NCBI GenBank assembly: GCA_016721385.1
Contig: JADKIE010000011.1
Coordinates: forward strand, 1-64,000
Origin: Chitinophagaceae bacterium
GTDB lineage: Bacteria > Bacteroidota > Bacteroidia > Chitinophagales > Chitinophagaceae
Direction of reading: 5' to 3'
Length of the DNA stretch: 64,000 nucleotides
Below are positions 38,835 through 49,872 of the stretch, one piece after another; the stretch's first letter is position 1; each line of letters starts with the position of its first letter. Position numbers and translations under genes: made by a program. Below the pieces are notes generated by a model. The model did not search any database, was not told the DNA's origin, and was given only the letters and a program-made list of their open reading frames with translations.

Positions 38835-38867
38835 TACAAACCCCATCCAATTAGGATGGGGTTTGTA
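38835..38867 (+). terminator. Terminator of the giant P-domain gene
   Basis: A 14-bp perfect stem TACAAACCCCATCC / GGATGGGGTTTGTA (38835-38848, 38854-38867) with an AATTA loop is followed by a T-rich tract. Confidence 0.85.
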
Positions 38868-38959
38868 ATTTTATTTATTTAGTAAGATGGGTTTAAAAAA
38901 GTAATTTTTATCAGGAAATATTCAGATACTTTTTTTGCATAATTTTATAAAAAATAAAA

Positions 38960-39442
38960 ATGGTTAAGAAATTTTACGTTTTAGTTATTACTATTTTCAC
39001 TTTTGGATCTTTGTATTCTCAAAGCACTTTTATACAAAAAATTTGGGCATGGGAAATTGCTAATGTAGGAGGTGCTTCAATTGACCCATCCATGGGGATA
39101 GAACAAACACAAAACATTTATCATCTTGTTTATTTAGAAACAAAATCATTTAATAAAATTGAGAATATAACCGTTTGGTGTAAAAACGGCTTTGTATATT
39201 CGGCAAAAACACAAAAGATAACTAGTTTCCCCTTAAAATTTAATGGCAGTGAGGTTTTAATAAAAAAGCCTAAAAATCAGTTATTGGAATGTGTGTTAAA
39301 CAAAATTGATGTTTTGCTTACGCCAAAAAAAATTAAAAATCTGTTTGAAAAAAATGAAATGGTGATAGAGTATACAGTAAATAAAAAAGTATATTTTACA
39401 ACATTAAAAACAGTACCTAAAATGAAACAAGAATTGATGTAA
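38960..39442 (+). CDS. Small secreted protein of unknown function
   Basis: 160 residues, intact. I do not recognise the family. Signal peptide 1-20 (LYSQ), then a probable beta-rich mature domain with a WAWEIANVGGASIDPSMGIEQTQN segment, one Cys in VWCKNGFVYSAKTQK and another in LLECVLNK. Highly Lys-rich at the C-terminus (VPKMKQELM). It lies between two T9SS-cargo genes, 36 bases upstream of the Asp-box protein, and may be co-transcribed with it. The mature protein is too short to hold a sorting domain, and none is seen, so it is probably periplasmic. Confidence 0.65.
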   Translation: MVKKFYVLVITIFTFGSLYSQSTFIQKIWAWEIANVGGASIDPSMGIEQTQNIYHLVYLETKSFNKIENITVWCKNGFVYSAKTQKITSFPLKFNGSEVLIKKPKNQLLECVLNKIDVLLTPKKIKNLFEKNEMVIEYTVNKKVYFTTLKTVPKMKQELM

Positions 39443-39477
39443 ATTCGATAAAAACAAAACTCAACAAAATACCTATA

Positions 39478-42400
39478 ATGAAAAAAGTATTTACGTTTGT
39501 AATAATTGCAATGTCTTTTGCAATATTAACACCAACACTTAATAGTTGTAAGAACAATCAAAATGAAGCTAATGAATTGTTTGAAGAAGAGAATGAAGGG
39601 TATGACGGTGCTGACCAAGCTGTTAAATTTGAAATAGAGCGTACAAAAAACCCTGCAACAGGCAAAGTGCCCTGGGAAAAATTAAGATTAGCAATTGCTC
39701 AAACAGAAGAATTAAAAAATTCATCTAACAGTTTTGTAAGTGCTTTAAACTGGATAGAAAGAGGACCAAATGGAGATTTTACAGTTGGGGGCAATCCCAG
39801 ACCAAATAACGATCAAACTGCAGGAAGAATTAGAGCTGCAATGGTAGATTCATTAGATGCAACACATAAAACAGTGTGGGTTGGTGGTGTAGATGGGGGA
39901 CTTTGGAAAACTACAGATATCACTCTTTTTCCTGCAACCTGGACGTTGGTAAATGACAACCTTGCAAACCTTAGCTATTTCTGCAATTTGCCAAGATCCA
40001 AGACCGGGGTTTCAAAATATAATGTATTTCTGTACCGGAGAATCCTTTAGTAATGCAGATGCAGTAAGAGGCATAGGTGTTTTTAAAAGCACTGATGCCG
40101 GTGCTACTTGGAATTTTTTAACGAGTACTACAAGTTATGTAAATGGTACAAGAATACTTTGTGATAACCTTGGGAATGTTTATTTAGGAACAAGAAATAC
40201 AGGCCTTTTACGCTCTACAGATGGAGGGACTACCTGGACAAATATTACGCCATCGGGCATAGGTACAAGTGTTTGCGATTTAGAAATCAGCAGTACATCT
40301 GCATCGGGCAGATTGCATGTAGCAACGGGTATTTTTAGCACAAGCGGATATGTTTACACCGATAATCCTGCTACTGTAACATCGGCAACATGGACAACTG
40401 CCACAACACCGTTTACAACATTTAACCAAAGAACTGAAATGGCAATCAGCGGTAATGTATTATATGCTTGCCCCGATAATGGATCCCATCAAGTACCAAC
40501 TGTTTGGAAAAGTATTGATGGAGGAGCTAACTGGGTAAGTACTGTTGGGCAGCCGGCAAGCGGATGGGCAAGTGGACAAGGCTGGTATTCTCTTTCGGCC
40601 GGTATTAATCCGGCAAATTCCAATGAAATAATTGTTGGGGGATTAGATTGTCATAAATCAATTGATGGGGGAGCAACATGGGTAAAAATATCTACATGGG
40701 CGTCAAGCACTGGACAATATGTACATGCCGATCAGCATAATATTCAATGGTGGGATGGAGGTAATAAACTAATGTTTACTTGCGATGGTGGTGTACATTT
40801 TAGTACTAACGCTGGAACAACTATAAGAGATAGAAACAAAGGATTAAGGTTAAAACAATTTTATTCAATTGCTATCCATCCTACGCAAACAAACTATTTT
40901 TTAGCAGGAGCACAGGATAATGGAATGCATAGAATGAACCATCCGGGCTTAGACAGTTCTATAGAGTGTGTAGGTGGGGATGGCTGCTATGCAGCAATTG
41001 ATCAAAATGAACCGCAATATCAGTTTGGCTCTTATGTATACAATGTTTATAGAAGAAGTACGAATAATGGTGCAAATTGGAGCACTCCAGTAAATAATCA
41101 AAGCAGTGGTCGTTTTGTAAATCCGTGGGACTATGATAACAATACGAATAAAATTTATGCTTGTAATAGTGCCGGTAGTTTTTTAAGATGGAATGATCCT
41201 CAAACAGGAGCTTCTACTGAGATTGTAACTGTTTCTGCATTTGGTACTGGCAATGTTTCGGCGGTACATGCTTCACCTTATACTGCCAATAGAGTTTATT
41301 TTGGTTTAGGAAGTGGCGGTGCTATTGTACAAGTAGATAATGCAAATGTTGGAACTTCGGTAACTGGTACGGTAATTACACCAACAGGAGCTACTGGTTA
41401 TGTAAACTGTGTTGTAACAGGATCTTCCGATCAATTTTTAATGGCTACCATGAGTAATTATGGTATAAATAATGTTTGGGTTTCTACCAATGGCGGTACA
41501 AGTTGGACCGCATGCGATGGTAATTTGCCCGATATGCCTGTACGTTGGGCTTTATTTCACCCCGATGATAATACAAAAGCATTTATTGCTACAGAAACTG
41601 GCGTTTGGGAAACCGATTTATTGAATGGGGCATCTACCGTATGGACGCCTAATACCACTTTCCCTAACGTACGTACAGATATGATTAAGTACAGAGCCAG
41701 CGATAGAACTATAGCAGCAGGTACACATGGCCGTGGTATATGGAGCTCTGTTATTCCTAATAACACTTGTGTACCGGCCTCTATCACTACACAACCAACT
41801 GCTACAACTGTATGTGCAGGTACTAATGCAACATTTAGTGTAGTAGCGTCAGGTACTGCACCACTATCTTATCTATGGCAAGAGAATAACGGAAGCGGCT
41901 GGGTAAATATTGGTGGCGCAACATCTGCATCCTACATTTGCACCAACCGTTACGCAAAATAATTATCAATACAGATGTATAGTAACAGGTAATTGTGCTC
42001 CGTTTACAGTAACAAGTACTGCAGTTACATTAACAGTAAATGCACCTCCTACTATTACATCTCATCCTAACATAGCTACCGTTTGCGGTGGCACAAATGC
42101 CGGGTTTAGCGTAACTGCTACCGGTACAGGTACATTAACATATCAATGGCAAATAAGCACTACTGGCTGTATTGCAGGTGCTGTGTTTACAAATTTAACT
42201 AACACTGCGCCATATTCCGGAGCAACTACTGCTAACTTAACCATAACAGGCGCTACAGCAGGCCTAAATGGAGCAGGATACAGATGTATTGTTAGCGGCA
42301 CCTGTACACCTCAAGCTACATCCAATTGTGCTCAACTTATTGTTAATGCCCCACCGGCAGTAACGCAGCAACCTACTAACTTAACAGTATGTGCAGGTAA

Positions 42401-44000
42401 TACAGCAAGCTTTACGGTAGCAGGCAGCAACACAACAGGATATCAATGGCAGGTAAATGATGGTACAGGTTGGGTAAATGTTGGGGGAGCTAATTTGGCT
42501 ACATACAGCTTTACAGCTGCATTGGTGCAAAACAATTATCAATACAGATGTGTTATTAGTGGAAGCTGTGCTCCAACTGCAACATCCAACCCTGCAACTT
42601 TATCTGTAGCAACTGCGTTAGTTATTAGTAATCAACCAGCAAATTCTACTATTTGCGAAGGCTCTAATACTACATTTAATGTTGGTATAACCGGAACAGT
42701 TGTTAGTTATCAATGGCAGGTAAGTACAGATGGCGGAGGTAGTTATAACAATTTAACTAATGGCACTACTTATAACGGTGTAGCTACGGCAAATTTATCA
42801 ATTACTGCGGCAACGGCTTCAATGAATAACTATCGATACAGATGTGCTGTAACTGGTAGTTGCCCAACTATCAATTCATTGGCAGGTATATTAACTGTAA
42901 ATACTGCTCCGGCAATTACATCTCAACCTGTTGCTAACAGAATAATTTGTGCAGCTCAAAATACATCTTTTACATTAACGGCCACAGGTACTGCTGTAAC
43001 ATATCAATGGCAAGAAAGTACAAATAGCGGAGGCACATTCACTAATCTAAGTAATGGAGGTTTTTACTCCGGCGTAAATACTGCAACTCTAAATATAACA
43101 GGGGCAACAACAGCTATGAGCACATATCAATATAGATGTGTGTTAAATGGTACATGCTCTCCTTCTGTTACAAGTACTGCAGGCTTACTTACAGTGCATA
43201 CACCAGTTGGTATAGTAACGCAGCCAACAAATAAAACAGTGTGTGCTACAGGGAATACAAGCTTTGTAATAACGGCTACGGGCACCTTGCCAACGTATCA
43301 ATGGCAGGTAAGTACCAATGGCGGAAGTACATTTACAAACGTTACCGGAGCATTGGCAGCTACACTTAATTTAACTGCGGTAACACCTGCTATGAATGGA
43401 AATTTATATCGCTGCGATGTTTCGGGGGCTGCACCTTGTGGCTCAATAACATCTGGCAATGCTTCTTTAAGTGTAAGTGCTCAACCTACAGCTTTGTTAA
43501 GTGCATTATTGTATCAAAATTTATTCCCTGGATTAACTACAACGTTAACTGCAACATCAAGCATTCCAGTTGCTAATGCAAGCTATGTATGGTATTGGAA
43601 TAATAGTGTAATAAGTAATACTGGTATTAATTACCCGGTTACTGTAAATAATTTGGGAGCTTATAAAGTAAGAGTAACCGATAATATTAACGGATGTACC
43701 AATGAATCGAATGTAGTGGTGATTGGCGACTCGGTTAGTAGCAGATTGTTTATTTACCCAAGCCCAAACAACGGGCAGTTTAATGTGGCATATTATAATG
43801 CTGATGGTACATTTACGCAACAAACGCTGGCTATTTTTGATGATAAAGGAGCAAAGGTTTACGATAAAAAATTAGATGTTTTTCAATCGTATCAAATACA
43901 TAATATAGACCTAAGAAGAAATGGGGCAGGTATTTACTTTGTTGTGCTGGGAGATGCTAACGGTAATAAATTAAAATCGGCTGAGGTTTTGGTAAGATAG
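39478..44000 (+). CDS. Asp-box propeller / Ig-like surface protein with T9SS sorting domain (frameshifted)
   Basis: About 1508 residues across breaks near 40000 and 41935. The N-terminus resembles a lipoprotein signal (LNSC, Cys24) followed by an acidic linker. A sialidase/sortilin-like beta-propeller (about 90-765) has six Asp-box-like motifs, including STDAGATW, STDGGTTW, SIDGGANW, SIDGGATW, STNNGANW and STNGGTSW. Six Ig-like modules (about 767-1335) with paired Cys follow, then a PKD-like unit and the type IX sorting domain (SSRLFIYPSPNNGQF ... SAEVLVR). It could be a glycan- or protein-binding adhesin or a glycosidase, but the sialidase catalytic triad is not identifiable, so enzymatic activity is not claimed. 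Closed by a terminator shared with the next, convergent gene. Confidence 0.85.
41775..43480 (+). repeat. Six tandem Ig-like module repeats in the Asp-box gene
   Basis: Six modules of about 270-300 bases start near 41775, 42050, 42360, 42630, 42915 and 43210. They show the same QP-x5-C ... YQWQ ... YRC-x-V-x-G-x-C pattern as the repeats in the metzincin gene. The third is shorter and lacks the PYSG segment. Confidence 0.75.
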
Positions 44001-44022
44001 CCTTTTTAAATAAATAAAAATT

Positions 44023-44055
44023 ACAAAGCCCAATTTAAAATAAATTGGGCTTTGT
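44023..44055. terminator. Bidirectional terminator between convergent genes
   Basis: A 15-bp perfect stem ACAAAGCCCAATTTA / TAAATTGGGCTTTGT (44023-44037, 44041-44055) with a 3-base loop and flanking A and T tracts lies between the plus-strand stop at 44000 and the minus-strand stop at 44074. Confidence 0.8.
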
Positions 44056-44073
44056 TTATTGAATCATTTAATA

Positions 44074-45258
44074 TTACCATGCTTTGGATACACTGCCATT
44101 TAATATCTTAATAAAATATAAATGCTTGTTTTCGAAATAGTCGGGAGTAGGCGATGTTTCTTTATTTAATACAACAGGTTTAAAATTATAATCGCAAAAA
44201 ACTTTACCGGCTTTGTCGTTTAGGTTGCTCATAAAATCATTAGGATGAGCAACCAACAGTTTTGTAAATAGTTGAACCGCCTCAAATCCCTTATAAGCCA
44301 TATCACTTGGTTTGGATTTATACTTTTTTGCGTATGCTGCTATTAATTGTTTACTAAACACATCCCATTTTGTATTAAAATAAGGCGTTGTAAAATAAAT
44401 TGGGAAATCTTCAAAAACATCTTTTTTTTGTAAAGAGCTAAATCCATCCCAGTTGGGCATGCCAATAAGCGTTAGTGGGTAAGATGTATGAATATTATAA
44501 CTGGCCAAAGCAACATTTTTTGCAAAATTTTCATCTAAACTAGCACCAATTAATACAGTATTTCGGTTACTATCAATATTTTTTGCAAGTGCATCTGCAT
44601 TAAAATTACTATCAATATCAATAGTTAAAATATTTAATAATGGTTTCCCGTCTTGTTCATTTATGGCTTTAAAGTAATTGGCAATTTTATCTTCTTGTGT
44701 TCCTTTTTTTCGTAGCAAAAAAAGTTTATCGGTAGGATGGCTTTGTAACAAATAACTGTAAATGCCTTCGCAATGTGCCTTAAGTGTAGAGTTTATAATT
44801 ATGGTAAAAGGATTTGCAGTAACGCCACCATCATTAGGATAAGTTACAGATACAAACGGAATGTTTTTTAGTAAAGCAAACTCGGCAAGTTGTTTATAAT
44901 CGGCATCCCGGGAGTGGCCAATAATTAAACTTAAACTATCTAACTTGTTATTTCTGATTAAATAAGCAATATTTTTTGAATACGATTTTGAATCGTAAAC
45001 AAATGCCTGAATATTAGCTTCTTTAATTTTTATAGAATCTAACGCTACTTGGGCGCCTTGTACAAACTCTAAAGAAGGAACAACAAATTTAGGTATGCCT
45101 TGTTTGTATTTTAAGGTGCCATTACTAAAAAGCGAATCTAAATATAGTGGAGCAAAGATTCCGATTTTGTAAGTAGGTAGCACAGGTTTAACTTCTGTTT
45201 GAGCAAAAGATTTACTTGCCGCAAAAAAAATAATCAGTAATAATTTTATGCTTTTCAT
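44074..45258 (-). CDS. Type 1 periplasmic-binding-fold (amino-acid receptor-like) protein
   Basis: 394 residues from ATG 45258, which gives a normal signal peptide (SFAQ); a GTG 45 bases upstream would remove it. The mature part looks like the Leu/Ile/Val-binding (Peripla_BP_6) fold: KIGIFAPLYLDS (start of lobe 1), VQGAQVALDSIK, SLIIGHSRDADYKQLAEFALLKNIPFVSVTYPND, LIGMPNWDGF and YKGFEAVQLFTKLL. No ABC permease or ATPase genes are nearby, so it may serve as a stand-alone receptor or act in envelope assembly, as some Bacteroidota members of this fold do. It starts 35 bases after the stop of guaA on the same strand. Confidence 0.75.
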   Translation of the reverse strand: MKSIKLLLIIFFAASKSFAQTEVKPVLPTYKIGIFAPLYLDSLFSNGTLKYKQGIPKFVVPSLEFVQGAQVALDSIKIKEANIQAFVYDSKSYSKNIAYLIRNNKLDSLSLIIGHSRDADYKQLAEFALLKNIPFVSVTYPNDGGVTANPFTIIINSTLKAHCEGIYSYLLQSHPTDKLFLLRKKGTQEDKIANYFKAINEQDGKPLLNILTIDIDSNFNADALAKNIDSNRNTVLIGASLDENFAKNVALASYNIHTSYPLTLIGMPNWDGFSSLQKKDVFEDFPIYFTTPYFNTKWDVFSKQLIAAYAKKYKSKPSDMAYKGFEAVQLFTKLLVAHPNDFMSNLNDKAGKVFCDYNFKPVVLNKETSPTPDYFENKHLYFIKILNGSVSKAW

Positions 45259-45293
45259 TCTTATAATATTCCCGGTTAAAACAATTTTTATTT

Positions 45294-46834
45294 TTATTCC
45301 CACTCAATGGTTGCAGGAGGTTTGCTGCTAATATCATATACCACTCTGTTAATTCCTCTTACATTATTAATGATTTCGTTACTTACATAAGCTAAAAAAT
45401 CGTAGGGTAAGTGAGCCCAATCTGCCGTCATACCGTCTACCGATGTTACAGCCCTAAGTGCCACTGTAAATTCGTACGTTCTTTCATCTCCCATTACACC
45501 AACACTCTTTACCGGTAACAAGATAGTACCTGCTTGCCAAACAGTTGCATACAAATTATATTTTTTTAAGGCATTAGTATATATAGCATCTGCCTCCTGC
45601 AATAATCGTACCTTTTCCGGAGTTATATCTCCCAAAATTCTAATTGCCAGGCCAGGCCCGGAAATGGATGCCTGTAAAGTAAATCGTAGGGAATACCTAA
45701 TTCCAAACCTACTTTTCGTACCTCGTCTTTAAACAAGTAGCGAAGCGGCTCTACCAGTTCCAGCTTCATGGTATCGGGTAAACCTCCAACATTGTGATGC
45801 GATTTGATGGTTACCGATGGGCCATGTACCGAAACCGATTCAATTACATCCGGATAAATAGTGCCTTGCCCTAACAATTCCACGCCTTCCACTTTTTTTG
45901 CTTCCCTATCAAAAATGTCAATAAAACTTCCTCCAATTATTTTTCTTTTTTCTTCCGGATCACTTTTGCCGTCCAATCTATCATAAAATAATTGCTTTGC
46001 ATCTATGCCTGTTACATTTAACCCTAAAGTATTGTAGGTTTCAATTACTTGTTCAAACTCGTTTTTTCGCAAAACACCATTATCTACAAAAATGCCGTAC
46101 AGGTTTTTACCAATGGCTTTATGTATTAAGGTTGCAGCAACTGTACTATCTACACCACCGCTTAAAGCCATAATTACTTTACGGTTGCCAATTTGTTTTT
46201 TTAAGGCCTCTACAGTGTCGCTTACAAAATGTGCCGGCGTCCAATCTTGCAAACAACCGCATACATTAACCAAAAAATTGCTAAGTATGGTTTTACCTTC
46301 GGTAGAATGGTAAACTTCCGGGTGAAATTGTAAGCCATATAATGCACAGCCCTCGTCGTTCATTCGCTTAAAAGCCGCAACCGGTATACTTTCGGTGGTG
46401 CCTAATAATTCAAAACCAACAGGTAATTCTTTAATGGTATCGCTATGGCTCATCCATACCTGCGATTGGGTAGATATGTTTTGAAACAAAGCATCGTCTT
46501 CATGATTTTCGATGGTTAAACTGGCTCTGCCATATTCTCTTTTTTCGCTTTTATCTACCCGGCCACCAAAAGCTTTTGCTGTAAGTTGTGCGCCATAACA
46601 AACACCTAATACGGGTAATTTTGCCGCCATGGTTTTAACATCTACCTGCGGTGCTTTTTCTTCGTTTACAGAAAATGGCGAGCCCGATAAAATAATACCC
46701 TTTAACGTGCTGCTATACTCAATTTCTTTAAAGTAAGGAGTTATTTCGCAATACACATTAGCTTCTCTAACGGCTCTGGCAATTAATTGGGTGTATTGTG
46801 AGCCAAAATCCAGTATTAATATCTTCTCTGTCAT
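45294..46834 (-). CDS. guaA: GMP synthase (glutamine-hydrolysing), frameshifted
   Basis: 513 residues if one missing base near 45630 is restored; the present span is one base short of a whole number of codons. It converts XMP, glutamine and ATP to GMP. Class I amidotransferase: ILSGSPFSVNEE, the catalytic-Cys loop GVCYGAQL and GLQFHPEVYHS. ATP-pyrophosphatase domain: MALSGGVDSTVAA. The C-terminal dimerisation domain ends KPPATIEWE. The break is in PGPGLAIRILG, where one C of a CCC run is lost. Start ATG 46834 (MTEKILILDFGSQYTQ) fits the family, rather than a codon 60 bases upstream. guaA is usually essential, so this break is almost certainly a sequencing error. Confidence 0.96.
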
Positions 46835-46947
46835 AATTGCAACGAAGATAATCAGTTTTAATTGTTTAAATATTACTGAAAAAACAGTTGCCAAATTTGT
46901 ATATTTATTGCCGGTTTATAAGTATAGTTTCATAAAAAATAGCAGCC

Positions 46948-47646
46948 ATGAAAAAATTATTAATTATTTGCTCAATCAGCATTTTACTAAGCTCCTGTAT
47001 TGGAGTTAGCGGTAGCGGAAATATTACTACTGAAAACAGGCCGGTTTCAAACTTTGATGGCATATCTGCGTCCAGCAGTATCGATGTGGAAGTAACTATT
47101 GGCAGCACTTATAATGTAACTGTAGAAGCTGACGATAATGTACAGCACTATGTAGAAACCAACGTACAAAACGGGTTGTTAAAAATAGGATTTTCTCATG
47201 TAACTAATTTGCATAATTATCATGTAAAAGTGTTGGTAACAGCACCGCTGTTAAAGAAAATTAGCGCATCTTCGAGTGCAAGTATAATGGTAAATGATGT
47301 TATTAAAGTAGAGGATAAAATAATATTTAATGCATCCAGCTCTGCTGATATTGAAGCAAGCGTTGAAGCACCTTATATTGAGGCCGATGCCAATAGCTCT
47401 GCAACTATTACATTAAAAGGAAAAACAAAAAACTTTAAAGCCGAAGCATCTAGCTCTGCCAATTTGGAATGTGCTGAGTTACTTAGCGAAACCACCAATG
47501 CATCTGCCCATAGCAGCGGTACAGCCCATGTACATGCCAGTGTTTCATTAGATGCTCATGCCAGTAGCAGTGGTGATGTTAAATATAGAGGAGGCGCAAG
47601 TGTAAAACAAACGGTTAGTAGTAGTGGAAGTGTGGAAAAGGAATAA
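46948..47646 (+). CDS. Head-GIN (DUF2807) lipoprotein
   Basis: 232 residues, intact. Lipobox LSSC puts the lipidated Cys at residue 17. The mature protein begins with the GIN-domain phrase GSGNITTENRPVSNFDGISASSSIDVEV, then repeats a right-handed-helix-like pattern of SASSSAS / ASSSADIEA / NSSATITLKG / ASSSANLEC / HSSGTAHVHASVS, so it is probably a parallel beta-helix or stacked beta-solenoid. It should be anchored in the outer or inner membrane facing the periplasm. Function unknown; this Ser-rich repeat family is widespread in Bacteroidota. Divergent from guaA. Confidence 0.85.
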   Translation: MKKLLIICSISILLSSCIGVSGSGNITTENRPVSNFDGISASSSIDVEVTIGSTYNVTVEADDNVQHYVETNVQNGLLKIGFSHVTNLHNYHVKVLVTAPLLKKISASSSASIMVNDVIKVEDKIIFNASSSADIEASVEAPYIEADANSSATITLKGKTKNFKAEASSSANLECAELLSETTNASAHSSGTAHVHASVSLDAHASSSGDVKYRGGASVKQTVSSSGSVEKE

Positions 47647-47753
47647 AAGCAATTATTTCTTATTTCTGTAAAATACATTCTCATAATTGATTAGATAGGC
47701 AAGCTATTTCCCTAACTCAATTTTTTACCCGATTTTTGTATAAATCATATTAC

Positions 47754-49175
47754 ATGCTGATAAGCAAATCAAAAAATAAAGTGTTGAATTGCATCAATCA
47801 ATTTAAACAAATAGTTGGCGATAATTATGTTTTTATAGATGAGGAAACATTAAATAATTATGCTCATGACGAAACTGAAAACTTACACTTTTTGCCCGAT
47901 ACAGTTTTAAAACCAAAAACTGCAGAAGAGATAAGTGCGATAATGAAAATTTGCAATACGTACAAAATACCGGTTACCCCTCGTGGTGCTGGTACTGGTT
48001 TAAGTGGAGGGGCATTGCCCAATTTAGGCGGCGTATTATTATCTACCGAAAGGTTAAACACAATTATTGAAATAGACGAACGAAACCTGCAAGTAACGGT
48101 AGAACCGGGTGTAATTACGGAAGTTTTGCAAAATGCAGTTAAAGAAAAAGGTTTATTTTATCCACCGGATCCAAGCAGCCGTGGAAGTTGTTTTATTGGA
48201 GGCAATATTGCCGAAAATAGCGGCGGCCCCAAAGCTGTAAAATATGGTGTTGTAAAAGATTATGTACTCAATTTGCAAGTAGTATTGCCAACCGGCGAAA
48301 TAATTTGGACAGGTGCAAATGTGCTAAAAAACTCAACCGGTTATAATCTTACACAATTAATGGTAGGCAGCGAAGGCACATTGGGTATTGTAACCAAAAT
48401 TGTTTTAAAACTTTTACCGCATCCTAAGTACGATTTGTTAATGCTTGTTCCATTTAATAATTTAGAAAAAGCAGGGGAGGCTGTAAGCGCTATTTTTAGA
48501 GCAGGGTTTACGCCAAGTGCATTAGAATTGGTAGAAATTGATGCACTGAAAATTACCAGTAAAATGCTTGGAGGTAATACGGTAGTGCCGGTTACCGATG
48601 AAATGGAAGCTCATTTAATTATTGAGGTAGATGGAAATAATATGGATGTTTTAATGAACGAAATGGAGGTAATTGGAGAGTTGCTTACGCAATTTGATTG
48701 TGGCGATATTTTCTTTGCCGACGATGCCCAGCAAAAAGCAGCTTTATGGATACTGCGAAGAAGAGCAGCCGAAGCCGTAAAGCTTGATGGTTACACCATT
48801 GAGGAAGATACGGTTGTTCCAAGGGCTGAGTTACCGGCACTTATAAAAGGTGTAAAACAATTGGGTGAGCAATATAGTTTTAAAGCTGTATGCTATGGTC
48901 ATGCCGGCGATGGCAACTTGCATATTCGAATTAAAAAAGAAGGAAGTGTTTATAGCCTTAATAATCCTGAAATAATACCGGCTTTAAAAGCCTTGTTTGA
49001 ATTGGTAAAAAAATTAGGTGGTACTATAAGTGGAGAGCATGGTATTGGCTTAATTCAAAAAGAGTATATGCCTGTAATGTTTGATGATATTAGCTTTCAA
49101 TTAATGAAAGGGATTAAAAAAACATTTGACCCCAATAATATTTTAAACAAAGGAAAAATTTTTGATGTTGATTAA
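47754..49175 (+). CDS. FAD-linked oxidase, GlcD-like (glycolate/D-lactate dehydrogenase)
   Basis: 473 residues from ATG 47754 (an upstream TTG at 47736 is less likely). A p-cresol-methylhydroxylase-type FAD protein. The FAD-binding domain has TPRGAGTGLSGGALP (about 75-89), then DPSSRGSCFIGGNIAENSGGPKAVKYG (about 138-164) and VGSEGTLGIVTKI. The C-terminal FAD-oxidase domain has YGHAGDGNLHIRI (about 376-388) and GGTISGEHGIGLIQKEY (about 417-433). It oxidises a 2-hydroxy acid such as glycolate or D-lactate. No GlcE or GlcF partner is present, so the electron acceptor and substrate remain open. No export signal. Confidence 0.88.
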   Translation: MLISKSKNKVLNCINQFKQIVGDNYVFIDEETLNNYAHDETENLHFLPDTVLKPKTAEEISAIMKICNTYKIPVTPRGAGTGLSGGALPNLGGVLLSTERLNTIIEIDERNLQVTVEPGVITEVLQNAVKEKGLFYPPDPSSRGSCFIGGNIAENSGGPKAVKYGVVKDYVLNLQVVLPTGEIIWTGANVLKNSTGYNLTQLMVGSEGTLGIVTKIVLKLLPHPKYDLLMLVPFNNLEKAGEAVSAIFRAGFTPSALELVEIDALKITSKMLGGNTVVPVTDEMEAHLIIEVDGNNMDVLMNEMEVIGELLTQFDCGDIFFADDAQQKAALWILRRRAAEAVKLDGYTIEEDTVVPRAELPALIKGVKQLGEQYSFKAVCYGHAGDGNLHIRIKKEGSVYSLNNPEIIPALKALFELVKKLGGTISGEHGIGLIQKEYMPVMFDDISFQLMKGIKKTFDPNNILNKGKIFDVD

Positions 49176-49211
49176 TGCAACGAAATACGTAAAAATGTTA
49201 TCTACTCTAAT

Positions 49212-49872
49212 ATGAAAAAAATATCATTATTTATTGCTTTTGCCATTTTAGTTACTACAGGCTTTGCACAAAAAGAAGAAGATAGCGAAGAAAAAAAAGG
49301 CGGGTTTAAAAAAGAGAACCTCTTGCAGGCGGAAGTGCAACTGTATCTTTTTCAATGGAAGTACAGTGTTAGGTGTTAGCCCTTACTTTGGGTATAGCAT
49401 AAATAAATTTTTGGATGTTGCCTTAGTTGCCAATTTTACGTATGCCGGAGAAAGAGATTATACAGGCGCAAAATACCGCCAGTTTGTATACGGGCCGGGT
49501 GCATTTGTTAGAGTGTTTCCTGTGAAAATGATTTTTTTACATGCAGGAGTTGAGCATAATTTTATTTCTCTAAAATATATACCACCAGCTAACTCCGGCG
49601 GAGTAGAGGATAAATTAAAAGTATCATCAAACAGTGTGTTATTGGGTGGAGGATACTCAAGTGATAGAGAAGGTACCAAAAGTTTTTTCTACTATTTATC
49701 TGTAATGGTAGATGTTACCAAAAATATTTACTCTCCTTATACTGAGGTGCTACAAGATGGTTCAATAAGGGCTACACCAATTATTAAAGCAGGCATTCAG
49801 GTTCCATTGTTTCAGGGCAAAAAGAGAGATTTTAATTGTTTATATAACCTCAATCGTATTCGGAGTTTCTAA
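49212..49872 (+). CDS. Outer-membrane beta-barrel-like protein (frameshifted)
   Basis: About 220 residues after joining a break near 49320. Start ATG 49212 gives a signal peptide (VTTGFAQ) that is out of frame with the rest because of one lost base. An acidic then Lys-rich linker (KEEDSEEKKGGFKKENL) is followed by alternating strands (GVSPYFGYSINKFLDVALVANFTYAG ... FVYGPGAFVRVFPVKMIFLHAGVEHNFISLKY), typical of small porin-like or OmpW-like barrels. The last 15 residues are uncertain, since another frame gives an end at a Phe soon after 49825, and the end overlaps the convergent LOG gene. Probably an uncharacterised outer-membrane protein. Confidence 0.7.

Noticed and set aside
45294..46834. 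Programmed frameshift or split gene in guaA
   Set aside because: No slippery heptamer or pseudoknot is evident, and similar losses occur in unrelated genes; sequencing error is simpler.
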